A DNA stretch of 64,000 nt from positions 2,805,293 to 2,869,292 of the forward strand of contig KZ111140.1 of NCBI GenBank assembly GCA_002077045.2. Direction: 5' to 3'. The notes below the pieces were generated by a model. That model had not been told where the DNA came from. It saw nothing but the letters and a program-made list of their open reading frames with translations, and made no database searches. Position numbers and translations under genes: made by a program. Each line of letters starts with the position of its first letter. Position 1 is the stretch's first letter. Shown in pieces: positions 21,727 through 32,353 of the stretch. The DNA is from Rachicladosporium sp. CCFEE 5018. Its lineage: Eukaryota; Ascomycota; Dothideomycetes; Cladosporiales; Cladosporiaceae.

Positions 21727-22047
21727 CTAAGATGAGGTCGAGCCGACGCTCCCCCTGCTCGAAGTCGAACTTGAGTTCGAGGTGGCAGTGTTTAGTGCTG
21801 GAGCAGCCTTGGAAGGATCCGCTGATCGGCGTCGTGATGCGGCAGATGCGATCTCGAATTGTTGGCGGGTGTGTTGGTGCATGAGTCTACAGAAACAATG
21901 TTAGTCATGTTTGGGATTAACGACGAACAGATACAGCACTTACTTCTGGTACGACATCATCGCCTCGTCGGGCTGCGAGAGATCGAATTGCTGGTTGAAG
22001 ACTACTTGGGCGGTCTTGATGTCCGCGAAGGAAGTGGAGGAAGACAT
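21727..22047 (-). CDS. Small conserved protein, 87 residues (copy A)
   Basis: Two exons, 22047-21944 and 21886-21727, joined across a 57-base intron (GTAAGT...TGTAG) with matching phase. The product starts MSSSTSFADIKTAQVVFNQQ, continues FDLSQPDEAMMSYQKLMHQH and RQQFEIASAASRRR, and ends in a Ser-rich tail. It looks mainly helical and charged, without signal peptide or membrane segment. Copy B has identical exon borders, length and stop, with several silent changes in the exons and a more diverged intron, which supports a real gene. I do not recognise the family and propose no function. Confidence 0.6.
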
Positions 22048-22360
22048 TGTAATGACGTCGATTCTTTGATGTTTCGAGATGTTCGATTTGAGGAAGGCTT
22101 AATGTGCGTAGTTGACGTTATCGTTGCATTGATTGTTGTCGTAGGAGGATGAGAGAGCGTGATTTCGCGGCGCATATCCTACCTATACCCTCAATCCCCT
22201 ACCCGCACATACTCACAACCGCTTATCCATGCGTCACCCCCGTCAGCATTAGATACAAGGTACGCATCCCAAAGCGAAACGGGGATAGTGGAGCACCCGC
22301 GTCAGACTACACAGATCTTCACTCACGCAAGCACCCGAAGGCGTAACGACTTGCTACGAG

Positions 22361-22551
22361 TCAAGTATTCGGTTGATGGCGAGAGGCTGTAGAAGCTGCG
22401 CCGGGCCGGGGCCGTCGCGATAGAGACTGAAGGTCCGCTTTTGCTGTGTATCGAGCGGCTGTGAGTGGAGGGGAATAGGCAGAGGATGCAGGGTTCTAGG
22501 GAAGGGGGGATTGGCGTGCAGATCTGTACCTTGCGGCTGAAGGAGCGTCAT
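22361..22551 (-). CDS. Possible 39-residue protein (copy A)
   Basis: Tentative model: exon 22551-22530 and exon 22458-22361 with a 71-base intron (GTACAG...TCACAG). It encodes MTLLQPQ, then AARYTAKADLQSLSRRP and a short basic tail. The same model in copy B keeps start, splice sites, frame and stop, although a 1-base indel lies between the copies inside the intron. About 115 bases here are identical in both copies. No family recognised; it could instead be a conserved non-coding element. Confidence 0.3.
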
Positions 22552-23997
22552 ATGTTTTACTTCGAAGGTTGACGACCATGTCAGAGTCCAAACTGCACAA
22601 TATTGTGCTCGTGGCCGAGCAGATGTGCTGTAGATACGCTGTCGAAGTGCCGTCGTTGTCACCTGTCACCTCTGGCTTTTGCACGCGCTCTCAGGATGAA
22701 CAAAATCTGCTCCGTACAGCTATTCTGCTGCAGTGATCGACATGACGATGCACTCTCAACGGTACACGGTACACGGTTCACGGAACGTCGCCGTTGCGCA
22801 CACCCAAAATATGTGTGAGGTCACTCTGAACTCTCCCTTGGCGTACGTCTAGTCCCCACTTTAACCGCCTCGCTACCGTTTCATTGGCGAAGAGCCTCAA
22901 AGACCCTGCAGAAGGATTCTGGGATGGCATTGATTACTGCACTATCAGCACGTGACTGACATTTTTCGATCAGCAGCTCAGTAGTGTTGGGTCATATGTC
23001 TTTGACGCCGCAATCAGCATGGGCGGTAAACTCATCGCGGGCGTTATGAAAGTATACTGAGCCCTGCGGATCAATGCGATCCACTCTCACAACAAACCGG
23101 CACACGACAACTACACCATGAGCCCATGAGCGCACCACGCCACCAGCCAGGCTCCGATCACCACTCACGCCATAAATGACGGCCAACATCACAGGACATC
23201 GTCCCACCTTCGCGATCACCAGCCAAAACGCAGATTTCTGCCCCGCGAGAATTTCCCTTCAGGCCCGCTTCGCCGCAGTGCCATCAGCGCGTACCGCGTC
23301 ATCAGCACGGCCGCGTGCGGAATGATAGAACCACCCATCGGCGCATCGCGGGAAGATGGCCACGCCATCGCACGATGGGGGATCAGAGCGGCTGTCGGAT
23401 TGATGTCGGGTGGGAGATTCGATCGGCCATCGACGGTGAGGTTGATAGAAGGCACGCGGGTATTGTAGACGAGCCGATGTGTCGATCGAACGGAGTTGGG
23501 TCCGCGTAGGGATTGTGGAGTGTGCGAAGGGCTTCTGTTAAGCTGAGCAAGCGTATGGTAGGCTGTTTCGTGCAGTGCGACGTTGAAACCTGGGGAGCTA
23601 AGAGTGTGATGAGCGCTGCGTAGACGCTGGTAAGGCTGCAGGCGTAATGGCCTCGCTGTTGCTATTCGAATTGCTGGCCGGCGCGATCGCTATACCATCG
23701 ATTTCAAGCGGACGATATCGGTGCTGCGTCAGAAGGGACTGTGCTTGGGGTTGCTAGTAGAAGGAGCGCTGCGGTAGGATACGCCCTGCAGTGTCTCTGT
23801 CTTCGTGAAACCGAATGCTCACAACCCCAGCACCCGAGCATGAGCTGTGAATATCCTGCCACCGCTGGCAACGAGAGCAGAGATGTTACGATCCCTCGCT
23901 TATACTCCAATATCTCCCAATCCCATCACGTAAGCATGAGCAACGCTGAAGCAAAATCACAACATCCATACTACAGCCCCGTCCGCAGAGGGGAAAG
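22552..23997. other. Intergenic region (block A)
   Basis: About 1.4 kb. A minus-strand open frame at 23216-23455 has a longer counterpart in copy B, but the differences between copies nearly all change residues and copy A carries two frame-breaking indels, so I do not call it a gene. No RNA or repeat recognised. Confidence 0.45.
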
Positions 23998-24951
23998 TTA
24001 ATAGCCTTGAAACTCGGCCTCGATGTCCTTCCATCCCTTCAGCGGTCTCCAAATCCCCCTCCTAACATCCTCCCTAATCTCTCCCGCCACCCTCTCATCC
24101 ATCCGCGCAAAATCACCGATTTCTTCCAAGTACTCCATTTCACTTCCAGTACTATCTCGACCCAGTGGAGCGTTCCGCCACGGATACCTTCCAAATTTCT
24201 CCAAAACCCCAACATGCGCCCTATCGACCTGACAGTCAAAGAAGAAGAAGACATCGTACCCCTTGCCACTGTAGTAGATTGGTGGGATGGGTCCTGCCAC
24301 CAATCTAGGCAGTGAAGCGGGATGGCTGACATCCGCGCGAGGGTCGTGGCGGGAGGGGTCGGTGAGGTGATAGTATGCTTCCACAGCCTTACGTGTAGTC
24401 TCGTTGAGGGCTTGCACACGAGTCTGCGTAGCCAAGTCCTCAGCGTGGACGAAAGGGAGAAGGTGCAGACTACACCGCACCATGGCCTCCTCCCACGACA
24501 GTCCCAAGCCCAGGCCCAGCCAGCGATCAACGTCGTCCGCCCTCAGTAGCGGCGGAAGCCCGTCCAACTGTTGCGCCAGTCTGCAAGCCAAGCGGCCGAA
24601 GAAGCCATACGCCCATCTCGTATCATGCCGCTTGAAGATCAGCCGGGGGACTTGATCAAGCAGGAGGACGAGGGCTAGGGCCTGGATCAGGAAGTCGTCG
24701 GTGGCAGGGTCAGGGAGCAGGGAGAGGAAGTCGTTGGGCCAGGTTTCGGAAGGAATCTGGCTGAGGGGGACGAAGACTTGGTGGAGGGTGAGGTCGTAGA
24801 GGGATCGGGTTAGAATTGAGTCGGTGTCACCGTAGAAGCGGGTGAATAGGGTCTCCGGTGAAGAGCCGGGGGCAGGGACGGAGAGGTGGAAGATGGTTGA
24901 GAGTAGCTTGGGCGTCAGGATGGCGCGAAGTCGTGAGGTTACCTCGACCAT
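23998..24951 (-). CDS. DUF924 family protein (copy A)
   Basis: Single exon, 317 residues from MVEVTSRLRAIL. The frame is open to an ATG 13 codons earlier, but that ATG is not matched by copy B, where the frame starts at MVEV, so I chose the shared start. DUF924 landmarks are LVLLLDQVPRLIFKRHDTRWAY, the helical SLHLLPFVHAEDL and the C-terminal FGRYPWRNAPLGRDST with EMEYL. The family is widespread in bacteria and fungi, all-helical, of unknown biochemical function. Its stop lies far from the next gene; it is transcribed in the same direction as FAL1. Confidence 0.88.
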   Translation of the reverse strand: MVEVTSRLRAILTPKLLSTIFHLSVPAPGSSPETLFTRFYGDTDSILTRSLYDLTLHQVFVPLSQIPSETWPNDFLSLLPDPATDDFLIQALALVLLLDQVPRLIFKRHDTRWAYGFFGRLACRLAQQLDGLPPLLRADDVDRWLGLGLGLSWEEAMVRCSLHLLPFVHAEDLATQTRVQALNETTRKAVEAYYHLTDPSRHDPRADVSHPASLPRLVAGPIPPIYYSGKGYDVFFFFDCQVDRAHVGVLEKFGRYPWRNAPLGRDSTGSEMEYLEEIGDFARMDERVAGEIREDVRRGIWRPLKGWKDIEAEFQGY

Positions 24952-25892
24952 GTTGCATGTAGGCCAGTCTGGCAGGAGCGAGGTTAACAATGCAGTGTTG
25001 ACGCACAGAGGCCGATGGACAATGAGAAAGACACTGGAACATACAAGCGATCACGCTCTCTAACTTATAACAGACCTATAGGAAGCGTACCTACTGTCCG
25101 AAGTGTTGCTAGTAGTTCCTGCCCATATCGTTGACCGCGTGGTCGAGGTCGTAAGCGCAGCAGCGCCAAGTATCTCGATCTGCAGCAGATGCGTAAGCGT
25201 GCAGCCTCCCCTTTACAAGACGACTTGCGTATGTAGAGTAGTGGCGATGACTATACACTCCATTCCGCAGGAATAATCGTCTGGCCGCGTGGAAGCGTGC
25301 CATCTACTTGATCCACTGGCATACGCGCACTAGAGAAACAAACGGTATTGAAGCAAGTGCAGAAGAATGCAATCCGCAACGCGTCAGCACAATCACGCGT
25401 ACGCTATGCGCTCACGAAAGTCGGTTTCTTCGGAGCTTTACATGCGCACGCTGTGTTTAGCAGCATCCAGTCGACATGGCCAAGCTGTGCGTGTCGCACA
25501 TTAGGAGCGGGACCAGGTTGACCGCGATGGCTCTCGTCTTGCGACACGCGCGATTCATCAGTTCCGGCATTTCGGTGGTCGTCGCGAGATAGAAGGTGGT
25601 CGAGGAATAAGAGGAAGACACGATTCTAGAGTCGTCAGTACAGTGCAGTTGTGGACATCTCGGCGCGAGTCTGCTCACCATTCTGGTACATTGACCCATT
25701 TCCATCCCAAATCTGCCATCAGATGGCAGCGCTACTACCTTTGCCCAAAGCTGCCCCGAAGTTTGTAGCCGCGAGTCCACCTTGATGCTTTGGTCCATCG
25801 TCCGCCGAGAGTGCATTGTGAGCAGGCAGTACCTGCACATCGTAGAGTACTTGTGAGATGCTCATCTTCATCGCCACATGCAAGCTCGTCCC
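24952..25892. other. Intergenic downstream of FAL1 (block A)
   Basis: About 940 bases holding the DUF924 promoter and the FAL1 3' UTR. A minus-strand frame at 25457-25840 is open in both copies, but nearly every difference between copies changes a residue, so it is probably not coding. Confidence 0.45.
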
Positions 25893-27149
25893 TCACGAAA
25901 GCAGATCCGCCACATTCATCGGCATCTCGTCGATCTGCGTCGAGTAGTACACTGCAGTCATGTCAGCATGCACCTCAACTCGCGAAGTAATTCAAGACCA
26001 CTCACACTCAATATCCCTCAAAATCCTCACATCCTCACTCGTCACAAAATTAATCGCCACGCCCTTCCGCCCAAACCTCCCACTCCTCCCAATCCGATGA
26101 ATATAGTTCTCCCGATTGCTCGGTAAATCATAGTTAATAACCAGACTTACTTGCTGCACATCGATGCCCCTAGCCCACACATCCGTGCTAATCAGCACGC
26201 GGCTGTTGCCCTGCCGGAACTCCTGCATGATGCTGTCGCGCTCTTTTTGAGGCATCTCGCCGTGCATAGAGGAGACTGTGAAGTTTGCGTCGCGCATTTT
26301 GTCCGTGAGCCAGTCGACTTTGCGGCGCGTGTTGCAGAAGATGACGGCTTGGGTTATGGTGAGGGTGTCGTAGAGGTCGCAGAGGGTGTCGAATTTCCAT
26401 TCCTCCTTCTCCACGGCGATGAAGTATTGTTTCAGGCCCTCTAGTGTCAGCTCATCGCGCTTGACCAAGATCCTCACGGGATCCGTCATGAATTTCGTCG
26501 TCATATCTAGCACGTCGTACGGCAGCGTCGCGCTCACGACAACGACTTGCGTCGCAGGCGGCAGGTAGCGGTACACGTCGTAGATCTGCTCGCGGAACCC
26601 CCTGTTAAGGAGCTCGTCGGCTTCGTCCAGGACGAGCATCTTGATGTGGCGGGTTCGGAGATTGCGGCGACGGATCATATCTGCCACGCGACCTGGGGTG
26701 CCTGAGACTACGTGCTGTCCGTAGTCCAGCTTGCGGATGTCTTCGCCGACATTTGTGCCTCCGATGCAAGCATGGCATTGCACGTTCATGTAGTCACCGA
26801 GTGCTAGGAGGACGCTCTGGATTTGAGTGGCGAGTTCGCGTGTGGGCGAGAGCACGAGAGCTTGTGTCTCGCGCACAGCTGTGTCGATGACTTGCAGGAT
26901 GGAGATGCTGAATGTCGCTGTCTTTCCTGTGCCGGACTGCGCTTGGGCGATGGTGTCGCGCCCTTTGCAGATCTGGACTATGGCGCGAGACTGGACTGCT
27001 GAGGGCGACTCGTAACCGTAGGCGTAGATACCGCGAAGCAGGTTCTCCTTCAGATGCATTGCCTCGAAGGTCGGAGCCACAGAGACTTCCTTGGAGGTGG
27101 AGAACTCCATCCGCTCCTCCGCCTTGCGGTCGATAGTGTCGTCGGCCAT
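25893..27149 (-). CDS. FAL1: DEAD-box RNA helicase FAL1 / eIF4A-III (copy A)
   Basis: ATP-dependent RNA clamp of the exon junction complex in animals and of pre-rRNA processing in yeast. Two exons, 27149-26006 and 25951-25893, with a 54-base intron (GTGAGT...TGCAG); joined length is 400 residues, normal for the family. It starts MADDTIDRKAEERMEFSTSK and shows the Q motif (GYESPSAVQ), AQSGTGKT, PTREL, TPGR, LDEAD, SAT, HRIGRSGR, and after the intron the conserved tail YYSTQIDEMPMNVADLL. Without splicing the protein would end in CEWS and lose that tail. An open frame upstream to 27611 is accidental. It diverges from PRP9 across 404 bases. Confidence 0.96.
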
Positions 27150-27553
27150 GCTGGGTGGTTGAGTCGACTGAATGAGGTCCAGTGACTGTGGTGAGTGTTG
27201 TAGAGGAAGTGGTGGAGGAGGAAGAGTAGCTCTGAAAGCCCGCTTTTCGAAAAAGCTTATTATGTCAGCAGTCGAGATTTGGGATCTTCTTGATAGTGAA
27301 GCACATGTCGAAGTCGTAATCCGTGTATTTCGTTCACTTTGCAAGCAGCACTCCCGATACCCACGATTGTGCGTCAGCCAGGCATTCGAATTCCGGTGCA
27401 GTGATCTCTGCTGCGGATCTGCTCTTCTAGAGAGCGTGCACGTGCGACCTGCAACGGAGTGCCCTCGTACACGAGCAAGCGAGCGGCGGCGGCGGCGTTG
27501 GGGGTGGGTGCGTTGAGCGGAGTGGCGACCGAAGCAGAGAGTGAGGCGACGAG
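27150..27553. promoter_or_regulatory. Divergent promoter FAL1 / PRP9 (block A)
   Basis: 404 bases between the start codons of two RNA-processing genes. The FAL1-proximal half is well conserved in copy B, but from about 27290 to 27530 the two copies hardly align. This is much faster change than in the flanking genes. Confidence 0.5.
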
Positions 27554-29132
27554 ATGTTGATCGAGGATCTGCGCTCGGCGCACGAGGACATTGAGCGCCT
27601 CGAAGCAGCAATCGCCGAGCGCATCACAGACGAGCCCAAACACGTGAGTAACCTTGACCTTCCCCTCATGCCATGGCAGAACTTACATCTCACAGATCCG
27701 CAACAGACTCGCGCGCGACCACGAGATCGCCAACTTCGCCGACAAAATCACAAGCCAGAGTGAGCGCGCACTGCACATCTACAACAACGAGCGAGATGAC
27801 TGGACGAGGGAGGTGCAGTCGTTGACTGCGGGCGATGATCCCTTCGAGGAGTTTTACAAGCAACTAGCGGGGATCAAAGACTTTCATAGACGGAATGCCA
27901 ATGAGCCGGTGGAGAACCTCGAGCGAGCGTACAAGAAGCCTGAGAATGGCGGGCCGGCAGGAGGTTTCGCAGGCGACATCACAAGCATGTTCACCGGCGA
28001 GGAGGCGTTCGGGCGCTTCTTCGACTTGACCATGCTGCATGAGGAGTTCCTCAATCTGCCCGGCATCAAGCTCGAGCGCAAAGTCACATACCTGCACTAC
28101 ATCGACATATTCGACAAGTTCGGTCCACCAGAACTCACTCTCAAAAAGGACGAGCACAAGATGACAGACGCCTACTTCAGCTATGTCGGAAGTCTAGCCG
28201 ACTATCTCGAATCCTTCATGCGCCGCTCCAAGCCCCTCGAGAACCTCGACGCCATCTTCCGCGGTTTCCTTGAAGAGTTCGAACGGGCATGGGAGAAGGG
28301 CGAGGTTTCAGGTTGGGAAACCATCGCAAAGTCCAACGGCTCCGGCCCCAAGACCCAAGGCACAGGCACAGGCATCTGGTGCACCGACTGCGAGAAAGAG
28401 TTCAAAAACGACAACGTCTACCGCGCCCACCTCACCGGAAAGAAACACATCAAAGCCGCCACCGAGCGCGAAGCGTCCGCAGCAGACTCCACAACCGCCG
28501 CCCCAACATCCCTCAAACGCCTTCGCGAGCGCGCCGTAGCCGAGCGCGAACACCGCGTCACCCGCCTCGCAGCTTCAATGCAAACAGTCCGCGAAGACAC
28601 GCGCGTAAACGTCGAGCGCAAATCAGGCATGACGGACAAAGAACGCACAGCCGAGATCGAGGCGCTCTACGCCGAAGACACAACCATGACCAACGGTCCC
28701 TCCAACGGCGCTAATGGCGAAGGCGATGACGATGACGAAGAAGACGGCGAGAAACTGTACAATCCCCTCAAGTTGCCCTTATCCTGGGACGGCAAACCTA
28801 TCCCCTTCTGGCTCTACAAGTTACACGGGCTGGGCGTGGAATTCAGCTGCGAGATCTGCGGGAACTATGTTTACATGGGGCGAAGGGCTTTTGACAAGCA
28901 TTTCAGTGAGCAGAGGCATGTGTATGGGTTGAAGTGTCTTGGGATTACGCAGACGGGGTTGTTTAGGGAGATTACGGGGATTGGGGAGGCGGAGAGGCTT
29001 TGGGAGAAGATTCAAAGGGATCGGGAGACGAGGGAGAAGGCTGATGAGGGGGTTATTGAGATGGAAGATAGTTACGGGGCGGTTATGCCTTGGAAGGTGT
29101 GGGATGATCTGAATAAGCAGGGTTTGCTTTGA
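27554..29132 (+). CDS. PRP9: Splicing factor 3a subunit 3 (SF3a60/Prp9) (copy A)
   Basis: Subunit of U2 snRNP that helps load U2 at the branch site. Two exons, 27554-27643 and 27696-29132, with a 52-base intron (GTGAGT...CACAG); joined length 508 residues. N-terminal part: MLIEDLRSAHEDIERLEAAI, then IRNRLARDHEIANFADKI. The SF3a60 core includes FGRFFDLTMLHEEFLNLPGI and YLHYIDIFDKF. A matrin-type finger follows (WCTDCEKEFKNDNVYRAHL, with TGKKH), then an acidic Asp/Glu run, and a C-terminal finger (FSCEICGNYVYMGRRAFDKH) with EQRHVYGLKCLGI. This order is the family signature. The block A/B match is visible to 28604. Confidence 0.96.
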
Positions 29133-29433
29133 GTGGATTGAAGGCTGGTCCGCGGTGACGAAGGGCGCATTCACGCTGTGCCCAGGGATCGCGACAAATA
29201 GACACCGGGATGCGTGTGCCCGGACTTGTTGTCGGCGAACTACGCTCTCCGCCTGTAAGTGGTCTTGGGAGCTCTTGAATCGGACGCACCCAAGCTAAGC
29301 GCTGCCTAGCAAGCTCGGCCCGAGGAGAGCTCGGAGCTGTATGTATAAACCACTGCACAGAACGCAGCAAAGGCGATTGTTTTCAAGCTGGTAAGGAGAC
29401 ATTACTACATCGCGCTCTTCTCTCTTATGTCAG
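29133..29433. other. Intergenic upstream of sulfite-oxidase-family gene
   Basis: About 300 bases between two plus-strand genes. No gene recognised. Whether it is duplicated cannot be seen, because copy B ends first. Confidence 0.5.
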
Positions 29434-30497
29434 ATGTCAGAACCACCTCTCCTTCTCCTCCCTCCCATCTCCATCGACACTCCTCACGATGCTGTCCTCT
29501 TATCCAAACCAGGCTTCCATCTCCGTCCTCCCCCTCCACCCCATGAACTCCACTCCCTAATCACTTCAGATGCTTCACTCTTTCAGACAATCCACATGGC
29601 CACGCCCACCATCTCGCGCGCAGCCTGGCGATTGACCGTCGACGGGCTAGTCGAGCGACCCTACGCTCTAGATTGGTCCCTCCTGCTCCAGCTCGGCGAG
29701 CACCACGGCAGGACCATAGAAAGCGTGCATGAATGCTACGGCTCGCCTCTCAAACCTCCCACCGAAGCCGTACGGCGAGTCGGCAACGTGACCTGGTTCG
29801 GCATCCCCCTTCACGTCCTGCTGTCGCTCGCCGGCCCTCTCAGCGACACAGCGGCGTATATCTGGGCCGATGGACTGGACTCCGGGAGCTTCGGCGGCGT
29901 AGCCGCACATCGGTATCAGAAGGATCTCCCGCTCAGCAAAGCGAATGGGGAGGAGGTTCTGGTGGTGTGGCGGATGAACGGCGAGGAGTTGAGTGTGGAG
30001 CGCGGGGGGCCGGTGAGGTTAGTGGTGCCGGGATGGTTTGGGACGAATTCGGTCAAGTGGCTTTGTAGACTCTCCGTGCAGGCTGAGAGGGCGACGGGCC
30101 CGTTCACGACGAAGTTCTACAATGAGGTTGTTCCTGGCAAGGAGGCCGAGGGGACGATGAGGCCGGTTTGGGCCGTAGAAGTAAGCTCTATCATCTGCTC
30201 ACCTGCGCCAGCGGAGGTGATTGAGGATGGCGATGTCGAGATATGGGGCTGGTGCTGGTGTTGTGGCGATGCGGACGAGATTGCTGGCGTCGAGGTTGTT
30301 CTCGAGGTGGCACGCAGATGGTCAACGCTACTGTGGCGCAGAGAGAAGGGCCTTCATGGCAGCGATGGAGCACGTTGCTAAGGCTGGGAGAGGGGGAGCA
30401 TGAAGTGTATGCTTGCGTGAGCACTGCGAATGGGGATGTGCAGCCGTTGGGGAACCGGCGCAATGAGGTCCATCGCGTGCAATTTCACATTGGATGA
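29434..30497 (+). pseudogene. Sulfite-oxidase-family molybdoenzyme with a -1 frameshift
   Basis: Resembles molybdopterin-dependent oxidoreductases of the sulfite oxidase fold. The Moco domain covers residues about 50-200: WRLTVDGLVERP, the probable molybdenum ligand Cys101 in SVHECYG, VTWFGIPLHVLL, AYIWADGLDSGSFGG and RYQKDLPL. GPVRLVVPGWFGTNSVKWL leads into the dimerisation domain (WGWCWCC, GVEVVLE). At about 30304-30310 the frame breaks: the expected continuation, GGTQMVNATVAQREGPSWQR and on to VHRVQFHIG, lies in another frame up to a stop at 30497. Read straight, the frame ends at 30381 with an unrelated tail. One base is missing relative to the expected frame; this may be a sequencing error or a real inactivation. 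No heme domain is present. Substrate unknown. Confidence 0.75.
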
Positions 30498-30608
30498 GGT
30501 GGAGAAGTTCGCCCTTGAACTGGATTTGGTCGGAGGATCACCGACGAAGAATGCATGTATGCGAGTTTCCGCACTAACCCGACTCGACACTCACGCATCG
30601 CCAAAAGG

Positions 30609-32353
30609 CTACACGAACACCTCCTCAACCCTCTCCACGTCTCCCTCATCGCCCTTCCACCCCTCAGCAACCCGTCTCGCATCTTCGTCCACGTGCGAAC
30701 TCGGCACCCATTTGCTCCCCGGTACGAACCACGGACTCTCCTCGAATAGCTCGTCCATATCCTCCAGATTCAGCCCCGTAGTCTCGGGCAGGAAAGCCCA
30801 CAAGAAGATCCCGTTCGTCGCATTGCACACGATGAAGACGATATAGTACTGCCAGCCAATAGCAGACACGGCAATAGGCGTCACTTGGCCGATCATAGTG
30901 TTGAAGGCGAAGCTCGTCATCCCGCCGAGGGAAACACCCTTCATTCGCATCGCATTACCGAAGAGCTCGGCTGGAATAGCCCAGGAGAGCGGACTGCCGT
31001 TCTTGTCAGTACGAGGATCCTCACTTCAAGTCAAGAAGTTGACTTACCCTGAGGTAACGAAGAACACAAAATTGAATAGCCAAGTCAAGGCCACAAATGC
31101 CCAATGGGCGCCCGTACTCGGCGCCGAAGCAGGGAACTTCTGGATCAAGATTGCGTTGATTAGGAAGGTGATGCACATGATCGCTGCGCCATAGATCTCC
31201 AGGCTGCGGCGTCCGACACGCTCGATGATGAGGATGCAGACCGTTGTTCCGAGTAGCGCGATGATGGCATTCACGCCATTGAACAGGAGCGATTGACTCG
31301 TTGGGATGCCGATCTGGGCGTAGATCTGAGGAGAGACTGGAGAGGATATTGGTCAGTGTTTCACATGGCGTACAACGTCACAAACTTACAATACTGTATG
31401 CTCGACACTCCAGTCATCTGGCAGCCAGCCTGAATAGCCATGACAATGATGGTGCGTCGAAGGTTCGGCAATGTGGAGACGAGATCCCAGTACGTCTTCT
31501 TCTTGTCTAGACGCTCGGTCTCGATCTGGTGCATGATGAGATTGAATTCGGCGATTACATAGGGATCGCTTTCATCGCCATGTGAGTGAAGTTGAGCGAG
31601 ATTGCGGCGGCCGCGGTCGGATTGGTCGTGATCGCACAGCCAGCGGGGACTTTCAGGGAACAGGTAGATCATGCTGGCGAGGAAGATTGCAGGCACGATT
31701 TGGATGCCAAGAGGAATGCGCCATTCTCGGCTGTTGCCAGTGCCGGTCCAGGTCTGATAGCAAGCATAGCCGATCCAGGCAGCGACGACTTGTCCGAGGG
31801 CGTTGAATAATTGTTGCAAGCAGGTGATCTTGCCGCGGATCTTGCGGTGCGAGATCTCGGCTTGGAAGATAGGGACGATGAGCGTGAGGAAACTAGGCCA
31901 TGTTAGAATGCCGTGAAGACATAATTGGGGTGTCAAGGAATGCTTACCCGACACCGACACCTGCAACATATCGTCCAGCATACAGCATGCCAATGTTCAT
32001 GCCAGCCGTCTGTATGATGCCACCAACGATAAAAATGCAGGAGCCCATCAAGATCACAGCTCTCCTCCCGATCGGGTTCGTGAAGCCAGATCCGAGCGCG
32101 CCAGTGAAACATCCTGCTGTGAACAAGGCGACCACAGTGCCTGCCTTCGCATCGGCGTTATCCTGCAAGAATAGTGTCTTGAAGTTGTCGCTTGCAACGA
32201 CTTCAGCGATGACCGCCAAGTCATATCCGAAAAGCTTCGCGAGTGCTTGCGTTAGTCGTCTTCATTGATAAGAACGATCTTCATGCAGTGACTTACGAAA
32301 GACCCAAGAGCTGCAAAGCAACCGACGAGAAATTGGAGGACTCCAGGCTTCAT
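30609..32353 (-). CDS. MFS sugar porter, STL1/hexose type
   Basis: Plasma-membrane sugar or polyol transporter of 506 residues. Five exons: 32353-32297, 32234-31948, 31892-31390, 31336-31048 and 30993-30609. Introns of 43-62 bases have GTAAGT/GTAAGC donors and AG acceptors; phases match throughout. It begins MKPGVLQFLVGCFAALGSF, then LFGYDLAVIAEV. Sugar-porter marks are PIGRRAVILMG, GRYVAGVGVG, the PESPRWL signature, ERVGRRSLEIYG, PLSWAIPAELFGNAMRMKG and PETTGLNLEDMDELFE. About twelve membrane segments are expected. The substrate cannot be told from the sequence. Its 3' end faces the sulfite-oxidase-family gene, 111 bases away. Confidence 0.93.

Larger units (their letters stand above)
5572..28604 (+). 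repeat. Duplicated block A (direct repeat of 41187-64000)
   Basis: From 5572 on, the sequence is collinear with 41187 to the window end, same gene order and orientation. The coordinate offset moves from 35615 to 35580, 35652, 35409 and 35396 through small indels. Coding regions are mostly 1-16 percent different depending on the patch; some intergenic parts differ by many indels. The right end is not visible because copy B runs out at the window edge. Confidence 0.95.

Noticed and set aside
23216..23455. Minus-strand open frame with a 233-codon counterpart at 58606-59307
   Set aside because: Nearly all differences between copies change residues, and copy A has two frame-breaking indels. No family resemblance. 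More likely chance openness in GC-rich DNA.
25457..25840. Minus-strand open frame of 127 codons, also open at 60845-61186
   Set aside because: Differences between copies are almost all replacements, with no silent excess, and it lies in the FAL1 3' region, which is conserved between copies throughout.
27150..27611. N-terminal extension of FAL1 copy A to 539 codons
   Set aside because: The extension has no family match, is not kept in copy B, and runs through the PRP9 start. MADDTIDRKAEERM is the standard eIF4A-III start.
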